A stretch of DNA of 64,000 nucleotides, from NCBI RefSeq assembly GCF_900091465.1, contig NZ_FMHV01000002.1:3038001-3102000 (forward strand), read 5' to 3'. The notes under the pieces were generated by a model, which saw only the letters and a list, made by a program, of their open reading frames with translations, was not told the DNA's origin and searched no databases. The stretch comes from Micromonospora rhizosphaerae (GTDB taxonomy: Bacteria; Actinomycetota; Actinomycetes; Mycobacteriales; Micromonosporaceae). Shown piece by piece: positions 16,019-25,042 of the stretch (position 1 is the first letter of the stretch; every line of letters starts with the position of its first letter). A program made the position numbers and the translations under genes.

Positions 16019-17401
16019 TCAGGAGCGCTGCCGGGGCCAGCGACGGCCGGTCTTCTGCTCCCGGGCCATCCGCCCGACCAGGCCGAACCGGCTGACCTGT
16101 CGGGGCGTCGCCTCCGGATCGGACAGCAGCATCACCACGCTGGCGCCGCCCAGCCCGGCCCGGTCGATGCTCACGGACCCGTTGGCCTGCAGCGCCACCC
16201 GCTTGGCGATGTCCAGCCCCAGCCCGGTCGAGCCCTGGTCGCTGGCGCCCCGGCGCAGCGCCCGATCCGGGTTGGCGATGCCCGGCCCGGCGTCGTCGAT
16301 GCGGATCGCCACGTACCCGTCCCGCCGGCTCACCGCAACCTCGAAGGCGGTGCCCTGCGGGGTGTAGCGGAAGACGTTGCCGATCACCGCGTCGAGCGCG
16401 GCGGCCAGCTCGGCGCGGGGCACCGGCGCGGGAATCCGCAGCTGCGCCCCGATGACCCGGTGCGGGCGGTTCTGGTCGCCGGCGAGGGCGGACCAGAACA
16501 CCATCCGGTCGCGGACCACCTCGCTCACGTCGCACATCGCCGGGCCGGTCTCCTGGGTGACCGCCTTGCGGGTGGTCTTGATCAGCTCGTCGACCTCGCC
16601 CTCGAGGGTGACGATGGCCTGCCGGATCCGCCGGATACCACGCCGGCGGTCCAGCTCCGCCTCGCTGAACGCGCCTACGCTGGTGTCGTCGGACTCCAGT
16701 GCCTCGGCGTCCAGCCGCAGCGCGGTCAGCGGGGTGCGCAGCCGGTGGGAGAGGTCCGCGACCAGTTCCCGCTCGTCGGCGCGCAACGCCACGAGTCGGC
16801 CCGCCATCCGGTTGACCGCGTGACCCGCCTCGGCCAGCTCCCGGGGGCCGCTCGGCTCGACGCGTACGCCGAGGTCGCCGTCGCCGATCGCCAGGGCGGC
16901 CTTGACCAGCTCGCCGGTCGCGTCCACCGTGCGGGCGGCGACCCGGTCGACCACGATGACCGCGGCGCCGACCAGGGCCACCGCCACCGCGAGCAGCAGC
17001 AGCCACCGACCGCGGGCCCCCTCCTCGAGCACGGACTCCGGGACGAAGACCTCCACCACGGCGACCTTGTCGCCGAGCACCACGGGATCCAGCCGGAGCA
17101 CGCCGCCGGGCACGTCGATGACCAGCGAGCGACGCTCGGCGCCGGCGCGGGCCAGCGCCGCCGGGTCGGCCCGGCCCGCGGACTCGTCACCACCGAGCCC
17201 GTGTACGACCGGGCGGGTCGCCGGGTCGCCACCGCTGGCCGCCACGGCCCGCTGGACGACCGCCGGGTCGGTGCTGACGGCGAGGGCGCCGGTGACCAGG
17301 GCGCTGCGGCGGGCGGCGTCGGCGAGCTTCTCCGCGCGCCCCTGGTCGTGCAGGCTGATCCCGAGCGGGACGAGGAAAGCGAGCGCGACGAGGCTGCACA
17401 T
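16019..17401 (-). CDS. Sensor histidine kinase (HAMP, HisKA-like, HATPase)
   Basis: A membrane kinase of about 460 residues. It has a first transmembrane helix at the N terminus (SLVALAFLVPLGISL), a small extracytoplasmic sensor (about 20-132), a second helix (WLLLLAVAVALVGAAVIVV), HAMP, a dimerisation domain with phospho-acceptor His219 in LSHRLRTPL, and an ATPase domain with N-box NVFRYTPQG, G1 DDAGPGI and G2 GLGLDIAK. It is paired with the response regulator gene just upstream. The start is uncertain: ATG 17401 has no ribosome binding site, while CTG 17434 would overlap the regulator's stop as CTGA and add 11 in-frame residues. The signal sensed is unknown. Confidence 0.85.
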   Translation of the reverse strand: MCSLVALAFLVPLGISLHDQGRAEKLADAARRSALVTGALAVSTDPAVVQRAVAASGGDPATRPVVHGLGGDESAGRADPAALARAGAERRSLVIDVPGGVLRLDPVVLGDKVAVVEVFVPESVLEEGARGRWLLLLAVAVALVGAAVIVVDRVAARTVDATGELVKAALAIGDGDLGVRVEPSGPRELAEAGHAVNRMAGRLVALRADERELVADLSHRLRTPLTALRLDAEALESDDTSVGAFSEAELDRRRGIRRIRQAIVTLEGEVDELIKTTRKAVTQETGPAMCDVSEVVRDRMVFWSALAGDQNRPHRVIGAQLRIPAPVPRAELAAALDAVIGNVFRYTPQGTAFEVAVSRRDGYVAIRIDDAGPGIANPDRALRRGASDQGSTGLGLDIAKRVALQANGSVSIDRAGLGGASVVMLLSDPEATPRQVSRFGLVGRMAREQKTGRRWPRQRS

Positions 17402-17430
17402 GCCGGCCGTGAGCCAGGCCAGCGCCGGCC

Positions 17431-18120
17431 TCAGTCCGGTGCCACCAGCCGGAAGCCCACCCCCCGCACGGTGCGCAGGTAGCGCGGCTTCGCCGCGGAC
17501 TCGCCCATTTTGCGACGCAGCCAGTAAAGATGAACGTCGATGGTCTGGTCCTCGCCGACCGATGGCTGCCGCCATACCTCCTCCAAGAGTTCCCGCCGGG
17601 ACACTACCCGGCCGGGACGTGCGGCGAGATACGCCAGCAGGTCGAATTCCTTGCGGGTCAGCGCCAGCGGCTCCCCGTCGAGCACCGCGCTGCGCTCACC
17701 CACGTCCACCCGCAGGCCACCGACGCTGTGCACGGCGGGCTGAGCCGTACGGCTGGCCCGGCCGGCCCGGCGCAGCACGCTGGTGATCCGGGCGTCCAGG
17801 TGGGCGCCGGTGAACGGCTTGACCATGTAGTCGTCGGCGCCGGCCCGCAGCAGCCGGACCACCGACTGCTCGTCGTCCCGGGCGGTGGCGATGATGATCG
17901 GCACGTCGGTGATCCCGCGCAGCATCCGCAGGGCATCCGAGCCGTCCAGGTCGGGCAGGCCGAGGTCGAGTACGACCAGATCGGGGGTCTCGGCGGCGAC
18001 CCGGCGCAGCGCGTCCAACGCCGTACCGACGGCGTGCACGGCGTGCCCCCGGTCGGTGAGGGAACGGAGGATCGCGCCGCGGACGACGTGATCGTCTTCG
18101 ACCAGGATGACGGTTGCCAC
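17431..18120 (-). CDS. OmpR/PhoB-type response regulator
   Basis: A 229-residue regulator with a receiver domain and a winged-helix DNA-binding domain. The phospho-acceptor is Asp52 in VVLDLGLPDLDG, the acidic pocket is Glu8-Asp9-Asp10, and the conserved Lys is 101 in DDYMVKPF. The effector domain shows the PhoB pattern LTRKEFDLLAYLAARPGRVV and VDVHLYWLRRKM-like recognition helix, ending in RTVRGVGFRLV. GTG 18120 is preceded by TACGGT (18132-18127) at six bases, a leaderless layout. It is followed directly by its partner kinase. The target genes are unknown. Confidence 0.9.
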   Translation of the reverse strand: MATVILVEDDHVVRGAILRSLTDRGHAVHAVGTALDALRRVAAETPDLVVLDLGLPDLDGSDALRMLRGITDVPIIIATARDDEQSVVRLLRAGADDYMVKPFTGAHLDARITSVLRRAGRASRTAQPAVHSVGGLRVDVGERSAVLDGEPLALTRKEFDLLAYLAARPGRVVSRRELLEEVWRQPSVGEDQTIDVHLYWLRRKMGESAAKPRYLRTVRGVGFRLVAPD

Positions 18121-18193
18121 GTCAAGACCGTACTTGGCGTGGCAAGTCGATCGCGTTGCGGCACTCCCGCGAACCGGGCAAGCTGGGACGACC

Positions 18194-19114
18194 ATGCCGT
18201 TCACCCTCTTCCCCGACACCCGGCTGGCGCTCGCCCGGGACGCCCTGGCCGGCCTCTCCGTCGGCGACGCCCTCGGTTCGCAGTTCTTCGTGCCTGGCCG
18301 GCACCCCGCGGATCTGGCCGCCGGACGACTGCCGCGACCGCCCTGGCCATGGACCGACGACACCGAGATGGCCTGCTCGGTGGTGGCCGCGCTGGCCGGC
18401 AAGGGGGAGATCGAGCGGGACCGGCTGGCGCTGGACTTCGCCGAGCGCTGCGAGCCCTACCGCGGGTACGGGCCGGGCGCCGTGACCGTTCTGCGGCTGA
18501 TCCGGACCGGGACGCCGTGGCCGGTGGCCGCCGCGTCCGCGTTCGACGGGCAGGGTTCCTGCGGCAACGGGGCGGCGATGCGGGTCGGGCCGCTGGGCGC
18601 CTGGTACGCCGACTCGACCCGCCGGGCCGCCGACCAGGCGCGGGCCTCGGCCGAGGTGACCCACGCCCACCCGGAGGGGATCGCCGGCGCGGTCGCGGTG
18701 GCGGTGGCCGCCTCGCTCGCCGCCCGGGCCCGCCTGGACGGCGACCGACCGACGCCGGCCCGGCTGCTCGCCGCGGTCGCGGCGGCGCTCGACCCGGCCG
18801 GCGAGGTGCATCGGGGCGTACGGCGGGCGGCCACGCTGCTGGGCCGGCCGGCGGCGGAGGTCGCCGACGATCTCGGCAACGGCTCCCGGGTCACCGCCCA
18901 GGACACCGTCCCGTTCACCCTCTGGGTGGCCGCCACCCACCTCGCCGACTACCCGGCGGCGATCCGGGTGTGTGTCGAGTCCGGCGGGGACGTCGACACC
19001 ACCAGCGCGATCGTCGGATCGGTGGTCGCCGCGCATACCGGCGTCGGCACGCCCGGCGGCGTGCCGGACGGCTGGCTGGCCGCCCGCGAGCCACTGCCGG
19101 ACTGGGTGGCCTGA
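18194..19114 (+). CDS. ADP-ribosylglycohydrolase family protein
   Basis: A 306-residue all-alpha ARH-fold protein. It has the two metal-binding clusters typical of the family: WTDDTEMA (about 54-61, within the first third) and GGDVDTTSAIVGS (near residue 263), whose Asp residues bind two Mg ions. Members remove ADP-ribose from proteins (DraG, ARH1/3) or act on related N-glycosidic bonds. The start after the family's GDALGSQF motif region (23-30) also fits. No DraT-like ADP-ribosyltransferase lies nearby. ATG 18194 has a GGGACGA site. It diverges from the two-component operon. Confidence 0.85.
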   Translation: MPFTLFPDTRLALARDALAGLSVGDALGSQFFVPGRHPADLAAGRLPRPPWPWTDDTEMACSVVAALAGKGEIERDRLALDFAERCEPYRGYGPGAVTVLRLIRTGTPWPVAAASAFDGQGSCGNGAAMRVGPLGAWYADSTRRAADQARASAEVTHAHPEGIAGAVAVAVAASLAARARLDGDRPTPARLLAAVAAALDPAGEVHRGVRRAATLLGRPAAEVADDLGNGSRVTAQDTVPFTLWVAATHLADYPAAIRVCVESGGDVDTTSAIVGSVVAAHTGVGTPGGVPDGWLAAREPLPDWVA

Positions 19115-19225
19115 CCTCCGGACGGGCCCTCCGCCACGACGACCGCCCGGCTGACCAGCGGCCGCAGCGGCGGGGCGGCCTGACTCCGCCCGTCAGCCCG
19201 TCCCCTGACCAGGACCTCCTTCGCT

Positions 19226-19298
19226 CGCTTTGCTCTGCTGCCCCGATGGCAACACCGGGAGCGCTGCCATGTTGCGTGGGCTGCAGCAGAGCAAAGCG
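19226..19298. repeat. Large inverted repeat between convergent genes (16-bp perfect stem)
   Basis: CGCTTTGCTCTGCTGC (19226-19241) and its exact complement (19283-19298) enclose 41 bases that contain a second inverted pair, ATGGCA (19246-19251) and TGCCAT (19265-19270). It sits between the 3' ends of the ADP-ribosylglycohydrolase and YcnI-like genes, so it may be a bidirectional terminator. Its A/T content is higher than its surroundings, and its size recalls a dispersed palindromic element. Confidence 0.7.
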
Positions 19299-19340
19299 GG
19301 GAGACGACTCCCTGTCGGGCAGCAGCCGACGGGCCGGTCG

Positions 19341-20189
19341 TCATCGCCGGGGCTGGCCCGGCTCGGCCGTCGCGGCCGCGGCCGGCACCACTGCTGGCGC
19401 CCCACTGCCGCCGAGGTCCTCGTTCTCCTCGGGCGCGAAGGCCATCCCGCCCCGTCGCCACCGGCTGAGCAGCCAGCCGATCGCCGCGCCGCCGCCGAGC
19501 CCGGCGAGCAGCCCGGCGCCCAGCAGGAGGTCCGCGTTCGGGGTGTCCGGGTCGTCGGCGGCCGGGGGAGCGGCCGGGGCCTCAACGGCCGCGCCTGCCG
19601 GCGAGTCGCCGGTGCCGCCATGGCCGGTGTGCCCGGCCAGGTCGGAGCCCGGCGCCGGGGGCAGCAGGGTGAGCGCCGGGGCGGGGTGCGCGCCACCGGC
19701 CGGGTCGGCCCAGCGCACCACCGTGCCGTCCGAGTACCGCTGCACGACCCGGAAGGAGAGGCGCTCGGTCCACGGCATCGGGCCCATGGCGAGGGCGAGC
19801 CGGGCCGGGCCCGCTTGCGCGCCGGGGGCCCGGGTCCAGACGACCGCGTCGGTGACCCTGTCCACCCCGGCGGCATGCATGCCGGCCACCGGCTGGTCGA
19901 GCGTGCGGGTGGTGATCCGGGGCGCCCAGCCGGGCACCGACATGGGGTAGACCTCCCCGACCGGGGCGTCGGCGGGCAGGGTGATCTCGATCCGGTCGGT
20001 CCGGGCGCCGGGCCGCTCCTCGGGCAGCACGAAGGTCACCTCCACCGCGTCGCCCTGGTGGACCTGCCCCGGGGCGGTCGTCACCGTCACCTCGGTCGCC
20101 CGGGCGGCGGCGGGCCAGCCCAGCACACTGGCGACGACGGCGGCCAGCAGAGTCGCCGTCCGGACCCGGCCGCGACGGGTCATCGTCAT
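19341..20189 (-). CDS. YcnI-like (DUF1775) exported, membrane-anchored protein
   Basis: A 282-residue protein with a signal peptide ([22 protein letters not shown], mature start near ATEVTVTT), a DUF1775-like beta domain (about 28-165), a Pro/Ala/Gly-rich linker with a short HTGHGG segment, and a C-terminal transmembrane helix ([21 protein letters not shown]) followed by RWRR. YcnI proteins are linked to copper handling. The usual mature N-terminal His that binds copper is absent here (Ala-Thr-Glu), so copper binding is doubtful. ATG 20189 is preferred because of the GGGGACGA site; ATG 20201 is possible. Confidence 0.72.
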   Translation of the reverse strand: MTMTRRGRVRTATLLAAVVASVLGWPAAARATEVTVTTAPGQVHQGDAVEVTFVLPEERPGARTDRIEITLPADAPVGEVYPMSVPGWAPRITTRTLDQPVAGMHAAGVDRVTDAVVWTRAPGAQAGPARLALAMGPMPWTERLSFRVVQRYSDGTVVRWADPAGGAHPAPALTLLPPAPGSDLAGHTGHGGTGDSPAGAAVEAPAAPPAADDPDTPNADLLLGAGLLAGLGGGAAIGWLLSRWRRGGMAFAPEENEDLGGSGAPAVVPAAAATAEPGQPRR

Positions 20190-20347
20190 GATCGTCCCCA
20201 TCCGTCTCCAGGCGGCCGGCACTCGTTCCGGCCGCACCCGGTAGTTCGGCCGGGCGGGCGGAAAGGTTCAACGGTCGTCCAACTCGGGCCGGATGCCGCG
20301 AACTGGGACGCCGGCGGCGTCGCCGACGGTGCGGAAAGGGCGACCGA

Positions 20348-20353
20348 TAGCAT
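20348..20353 (+). promoter_or_regulatory. -10 box TAGCAT of the thrS promoter
   Basis: TAGCAT lies 52 bases before the first base of the thrS start codon. The resulting leader of about 45 bases is too short for a T-box. Confidence 0.45.
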
Positions 20354-20405
20354 CGCAGGAGCCGGTACCCGGCACATTCGATCCCCATCGACGACAGGAG
20401 CCATC

Positions 20406-22421
20406 GTGTCCGCACCCCGTACCCCCGTCGTGGCCGACCCCGTCGTCGTCGCCGCCGGGACGACGGCGGCCGACGCGGTGGCCGCAGCCGGGCTGCCCGC
20501 CACGGGCCCGAAGGCGATCGTCGTGGTCCGCGACCCGCAGGGCGTGCTGCGCGACCTGGACTGGAAGCCGGCCGAGGAGACCACCGTCGAGCCGGTGAGC
20601 ATCGACTCGCCGGACGGGCTCAACGTGCTGCGCCACTCCACCGCGCACGTGCTCGCCCAGGCGGTGCAGGACGTCTTCCCGGAGGCGAAGCTCGGCATCG
20701 GCCCGCCCATCGAGAACGGCTTCTACTACGACTTCGCCGTCGACAAGCCGTTCCAGCCGGACGACCTCGGCAAGCTTGAGAAGCGGATGCAGGAGATCGT
20801 CAAGTCCGGCCAGCGGTTCCGGCGGCGCCGCTTCAAGAACCTGGACGAGGCGCGGGGCGAACTGGCCAACGAGCCGTTCAAGCTGGAGCTGATCGAGGTC
20901 AAGGGGGAGGGGCTGGACTCCTCCGAGGTGATGGAGGTGGGCGGCGGCGAGCTGACCATCTACGACAACCTCGCCGCGAACGAGGACAAGGTCTGCTGGT
21001 CGGACCTGTGCCGTGGCCCGCACCTGCCGAACACCCGGCTGATCGGCGCGTTCAAGCTGATGCGCTCGGCCGCCGCGTACTGGCGGGGCTCGGAGAAGAA
21101 CCCGCAGCTCCAGCGGGTGTACGGCACGGCCTGGCCGACCCGGGACGAGCTCAAGGCGTACCTGAAGCTGCTGGAGGAGGCCGCCCGGCGCGACCACCGC
21201 AAGCTCGGCGCGGACCTCGACCTGTTCAGCTTCCCCGACGAGATCGGCTCGGGCCTGGCGGTCTTTCACCCCAAGGGTGGGGTGCTCAAGCGGGTGATGG
21301 AGGACTACGTCCGGGTCCGCCACATCGAAGAGGGCTTCGAGTACGTTGGGACGCCGCACATCTCCAAGGAAGGGCTCTTCCACACCTCGGGGCACCTGCC
21401 CTACTACAAGGACACGATGTTCCCGCCGATGGAGATGGAGGGCAGCGACTACTACCTCAAGGCGATGAACTGCCCGATGCACAACCTGATCTACCGGTCG
21501 CGCGGGCGGTCCTACCGTGAGCTGCCGATGCGGCTGTTCGAGTTCGGTTCGGTCTACCGGTACGAGAAGTCGGGCGTCATCCACGGGCTGACCCGGGTGC
21601 GTGGCTTCACCCAGGACGACTCGCACTCCTACTGCACCCAGGAGCAGGCGCCGGCCGAGATCAAGCACCTGCTGGGCTTCGTGCTCGGCCTGCTCAAGGA
21701 CTTCGGCATCGACGACTTCTACCTGGAGTTGTCGACCCGGGACGACTCCCGGCCGGACAAGTTCGTCGGCACGGACGAGGACTGGGCCACGGCGACCGCG
21801 GTGCTCGAGCAGTGCGCCCGGGAGACCGGGCTCGACCTGGTGCCCGACCCGGGCGGCGCGGCCTTCTACGGCCCGAAGATCTCCGTGCAGGCCAAGGACG
21901 CCATCGGCCGGACCTGGCAGATGTCGACCATCCAGTACGACTTCAACCAGCCGAAGGGCTTCGGGCTGGAGTACCAGGCGGCGGACGGCACCCGGCAGCA
22001 GCCGGTCATGATCCACTGCGCCAAGTTCGGGTCGATCGAGCGCTTCATCGGCGTGCTCACCGAGCACTACGCGGGCGCGTTCCCGGCCTGGCTGGCCCCG
22101 GTGCAGGTGGTTGGCATCCCGATCCGCGACGAGCACGCGGCGTACCTGGCCGAGTTCGTCGCCGCCCTGCGCGCCGAAGGTATCCGGGCCGAGGTGGACA
22201 CCGGTGACGACCGGATGCAGAAGAAGATCCGGACCGCGCAGCAGCAGAAGATCCCGTTCATGGTGATCGCCGGTGACGACGACGTGGCCGCCGAGACGGT
22301 CTCGTTCCGCTACCGGGACGGCTCGCAGCGCAACGGGGTGCCGATTCCCGACGCGGTCGCCCACGTGCTGGACGTGGTGAACTCCCGCACGAACTCGGGC
22401 CCGTCCGCCGCCGACAGCTGA
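20406..22421 (+). CDS. thrS: Threonyl-tRNA synthetase
   Basis: A 671-residue class II aminoacyl-tRNA synthetase that charges tRNA-Thr. It has a TGS-like N-terminal domain (about 5-65), the editing/second additional domain with [11 protein letters not shown] (HxxxH, from about 79) and DLCRGPH, and the catalytic core with [10 protein letters not shown] (motif 1 region), the zinc-binding CPMHNLIY segment, motif 2 [20 protein letters not shown] and motif 3 near [11 protein letters not shown]. The C-terminal anticodon-binding domain starts at [15 protein letters not shown] 20406 has a CAGGAGCC site; upstream frames lack one. It is followed by a perfect hairpin at 22437. Confidence 0.96.
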   Translation: MSAPRTPVVADPVVVAAGTTAADAVAAAGLPATGPKAIVVVRDPQGVLRDLDWKPAEETTVEPVSIDSPDGLNVLRHSTAHVLAQAVQDVFPEAKLGIGPPIENGFYYDFAVDKPFQPDDLGKLEKRMQEIVKSGQRFRRRRFKNLDEARGELANEPFKLELIEVKGEGLDSSEVMEVGGGELTIYDNLAANEDKVCWSDLCRGPHLPNTRLIGAFKLMRSAAAYWRGSEKNPQLQRVYGTAWPTRDELKAYLKLLEEAARRDHRKLGADLDLFSFPDEIGSGLAVFHPKGGVLKRVMEDYVRVRHIEEGFEYVGTPHISKEGLFHTSGHLPYYKDTMFPPMEMEGSDYYLKAMNCPMHNLIYRSRGRSYRELPMRLFEFGSVYRYEKSGVIHGLTRVRGFTQDDSHSYCTQEQAPAEIKHLLGFVLGLLKDFGIDDFYLELSTRDDSRPDKFVGTDEDWATATAVLEQCARETGLDLVPDPGGAAFYGPKISVQAKDAIGRTWQMSTIQYDFNQPKGFGLEYQAADGTRQQPVMIHCAKFGSIERFIGVLTEHYAGAFPAWLAPVQVVGIPIRDEHAAYLAEFVAALRAEGIRAEVDTGDDRMQKKIRTAQQQKIPFMVIAGDDDVAAETVSFRYRDGSQRNGVPIPDAVAHVLDVVNSRTNSGPSAADS

Positions 22422-22436
22422 TCGACCCGGTTCGCC

Positions 22437-22476
22437 GCGAATGGCGGTGTCCCTGGCCCGGGGCACCGCCATTCGC
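22437..22476 (+). terminator. Terminator of thrS
   Basis: A perfect 13-bp stem GCGAATGGCGGTG (22437-22449) / CACCGCCATTCGC (22464-22476) with a 14-base loop, 16 bases after the stop. Confidence 0.7.
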
Positions 22477-22508
22477 CGCAACCCACCCCGGACCATAGGA
22501 TCGGCGGT

Positions 22509-23066
22509 GTGACTGGGGCGGCGCGGCACTCTGAGCACGGCATCGACGACGGTCTGGCGGACGGGCTGGAACGGCTCTGGACGCCACACCGGATGACGTA
22601 CATCTCGGGCGAGGACCGGCCCGAGGATGGCTACGAGAGGCCGACCGGCTGCCCGTTCTGCCTGGCCCCGGGGCTGCCGCCGGACGAGAGCCTGGTCGTC
22701 GCCCGGGGCCAGCACGTCTTCGCGGTGCTCAACCTCTACCCGTACAACCCGGGGCACCTGCTGGTCTGCCCGTACCGGCACGTCGCGGACTACACTCAGC
22801 TGGACGTGCCGGAGACGGCCGAGCTGGCGTCGTTCACCCAGGACGCGATGCGGGTGGTCCGGCAGGTCTCCAACGCGCACGGCTTCAACCTCGGGATGAA
22901 CCAGGGCGGCGTGGCCGGCGCCGGCATCGCCGCGCACCTGCACCAGCACGTGGTGCCGCGCTGGGGCGGGGACGCCAACTTCATGCCGGTGATCGGCCGG
23001 ACGAAGGTCCTGCCGCAACTGCTCGCCGACACCCGCGACCTGCTTGCCAAGGCCTGGCCGGCCTGA
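22509..23066 (+). CDS. HIT family protein (thrS-pgsA cluster type)
   Basis: A 185-residue histidine-triad protein. The triad HLHQHVV is near residue 145, with the supporting GFNLGMNQGGVAGAGIAAH segment before it. The early Cys pair CPFCLAP (about 48-54) and the His-Val-Phe-Ala-Val segment fit a zinc-binding HIT hydrolase acting on AP4A-type or adenylylated nucleotides. Its position between thrS and the pgsA-patA-pimA genes matches the conserved actinobacterial order (Rv2613c in mycobacteria). GTG 22509 follows TAGGAT (22496-22501) by seven bases, so the mRNA is probably leaderless. Confidence 0.88.
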   Translation: MTGAARHSEHGIDDGLADGLERLWTPHRMTYISGEDRPEDGYERPTGCPFCLAPGLPPDESLVVARGQHVFAVLNLYPYNPGHLLVCPYRHVADYTQLDVPETAELASFTQDAMRVVRQVSNAHGFNLGMNQGGVAGAGIAAHLHQHVVPRWGGDANFMPVIGRTKVLPQLLADTRDLLAKAWPA

Positions 23067-23104
23067 CCCGGCCCCCGCCGGTGGACCGCTCTACGATCTT
23101 GCGC

Positions 23105-23734
23105 ATGGCTCTGCTGCACCGCGCGGAACTGCGCCCCTCGAAGCTCGACCTGCTCACCGCCTGGCTGCCCGGCCGCCCCTGGTTCGCCGGGACGGCGGGC
23201 GCGGACGTCACCCGGGTGGCGACGTTCCGCTTCGACGACCCGGCCGGCGAGGTCGGGATCGAGACGCTGCTCGTCCGCGCCGGCGACGGGCCGGTCCTGC
23301 AGGTGCCGCTCACCTACCGGGGTGGGCCGCTGGCCGGTGCCGACCGCTGGCTGGTCGGCACCACCGAGCACTCCGTGCTGGGCCCGCGCTGGGTGTACGA
23401 CGCCTGCGCCGACCCGGTGTACACGCCCGCCCTCGCCGCCGCCGTGCTGGCCGGTGCCGGGCCGGCCGAGGAGTACTTCGAGGTGGACGGCCGGCGGGAC
23501 GTCCGCCCGCCCAACATGACGATCACCGGTAGCCACCCCGGCGGCGAGCCGCCGGCCGTCGGCGTACCCGGGGAGGTGGTCGACGGCAACCCGACGCTGA
23601 TCCGGACCGACCAGGTCGAGCTGGCCGTCGTCCGGCAGCCGGCCGGCGCCGAGGCGCCGTCCGACGCCTGGCTGGCCGGCGCCTGGCCGGGACAGGCCAC
23701 CCCGCTGCTGCTGGCGTACGCCGTGGCCCGCTGA
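23105..23734 (+). CDS. Maltokinase N-terminal cap-like domain protein
   Basis: A 209-residue protein that resembles only the N-terminal cap domain of actinobacterial maltokinases: RPWFAGTAGADVTRVATF (about 25-42) and GPVLQVPLTYRGGPL (about 65-79). The kinase lobes are missing, so it is not a kinase by itself. Such free-standing cap proteins occur in actinobacteria with no known function. TACGAT (23092-23097) lies seven bases before the ATG at 23105, a leaderless layout, which fixes the start. Confidence 0.7.
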   Translation: MALLHRAELRPSKLDLLTAWLPGRPWFAGTAGADVTRVATFRFDDPAGEVGIETLLVRAGDGPVLQVPLTYRGGPLAGADRWLVGTTEHSVLGPRWVYDACADPVYTPALAAAVLAGAGPAEEYFEVDGRRDVRPPNMTITGSHPGGEPPAVGVPGEVVDGNPTLIRTDQVELAVVRQPAGAEAPSDAWLAGAWPGQATPLLLAYAVAR

Positions 23735-23820
23735 CCGGGGGCGTCGGCCGCGAGGGGTCGTCCCGGAACGCCCGGCGACGATGCCGCCCGCGGCCGCCGG
23801 GAAGGTGACAGGATGCGGCG

Positions 23821-24878
23821 ATGGCAGTCAGCACGCGGCCGTTGGGCCGCAGCGGCATCGAGGTCAGCGCGCTCGGCATGGGGTGCTGGGCGATCGGCGG
23901 CCCGTGGGCGGAGGGCGCCCGGCCGCTGGGCTGGGGCGCGGTGGACGACGCGGAGTCGGTCCGGGCGGTCCGGCGCGCGCTCGACCTCGGCGTGACCCTC
24001 TTCGACACCGCGGACACGTACGGGGCGGGGCACGGCGAGCGGGTCCTCGGCCGGGCGCTCGCCGGCCGCCGCGACGAGGCGGTGCTCGCCACCAAGTGGG
24101 GCTACACCTTCGACGAGGCGACCCGGCAGGCCACCGGGGAGGACGCCTCCCCGGCGTACCTGCGGCGCGCGGTCACCGACTCGCTGCGTCGGCTGGACAC
24201 CGACCGGATCGACCTCTACCAGCTGCACCTCGGTGACCTGCCGGTGCCCCGGGCCGAGGCGCTGATCGGGACCCTGGAGGACCTGGTCGCCGACGGCCAC
24301 GTCCGGGCGTACGCTGGAGCACCGACCGGGCCGACCGAGCTGCGGCCTTCGCCCAGGTGGCGCCGCACGCCACCGCCGTGCAGCACGGCCTGTCGGTGCT
24401 CCGCGACGCCCCGGCCATGCTGGCCGCCTGCGACAAGCACGATCTGGCCAGCATCGCCCGGGGGCCGCTCGGCATGGGGCTGCTGACCGGCAAGTACACC
24501 ACCGACTCGACGCTGCCCCGGGACGACGTGCGGGGGACCGCTCCGACCTGGCTCGAGTGGTTCCGCAGCGGCCGGCCGGCGCCGGAGTGGCTGCGCCGGG
24601 TGGCCGCGGTCCGCGGCGCGCTCACCGCCGACGGCCGGACCCTCGCGCAGGGGGCGCTGGGCTGGATCTGGGCGCGCAGCGGCCGGAGCGTCCCGATCCC
24701 CGGCGCGCGGACGGTTGCCCAGGTCGAGGAGAACGCCGCCGCGCTGCGCCGGGGCCCGCTCGCCCCCGACCAGTTCGCCGAGGTGGAACGCCAGCTCGCC
24801 GCCCTGCGTACGGCGGCCCTCCGCGACGCCGACCGCCCCCACTGGCCGATGCCCCCCGTCCCCGCCGCCCGCCCCTGA
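23821..24878 (+). pseudogene. Aldo/keto reductase broken by a one-base deletion
   Basis: The frame from ATG 23821 encodes a normal aldo/keto reductase N-terminal half: LGMGCWAIGGPW, catalytic LFDTADTYGAGHGE (about 60-73), VLATKWGY and LYQLHLGD. At 24314/24315 one base is missing: the expected Trp-Ser-Thr after VRAYA appears only in the +2 frame. That second frame then runs to 24878 with the proper C-terminal half, including LASIARGPLGMGLLTGKY and the cofactor end SVPIPGARTVAQVEENAAAL. The intact product would be about 352 residues. Either the gene is inactivated or the base is a sequencing error. Third-position bias is intact on both sides, so any inactivation is recent. Confidence 0.85.
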
Positions 24879-24940
24879 CCCCCGCCCTCCGGGACCACGC
24901 CCCACGCGCCGCCCCCACCTCACCGCCCGCCTGTGGGCAC

Positions 24941-24994
24941 AATTCACGGAATGCGTGGCCGCCCGCGCCAGCGAGGCCACTCTCTCCGTGAATT
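24941..24994. repeat. Inverted repeat between convergent genes
   Basis: AATTCACGGA (24941-24950) pairs with TCCGTGAATT (24985-24994). Inside, TGGCC (24956-24960) pairs with GGCCA (24975-24979). Both stems are perfect and nested, separated by 5-base bulges. It lies between the frameshifted reductase and the EF-G2 gene and may be a two-way terminator or a dispersed palindrome. Confidence 0.65.
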
Positions 24995-25042
24995 CGCACC
25001 GACCGCGCGGCCAGGGGTTGGCGAGCGGAGGGCGTGAGTGCG

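Noticed and set aside
20268..23018. A very long open frame (over 900 codons) on the minus strand opposite thrS and the HIT gene
   Set aside because: It is antisense to two clear genes, has the mirror-image codon bias expected of high-GC shadows (His/Val/Gly/Arg-rich) and no recognisable domain.
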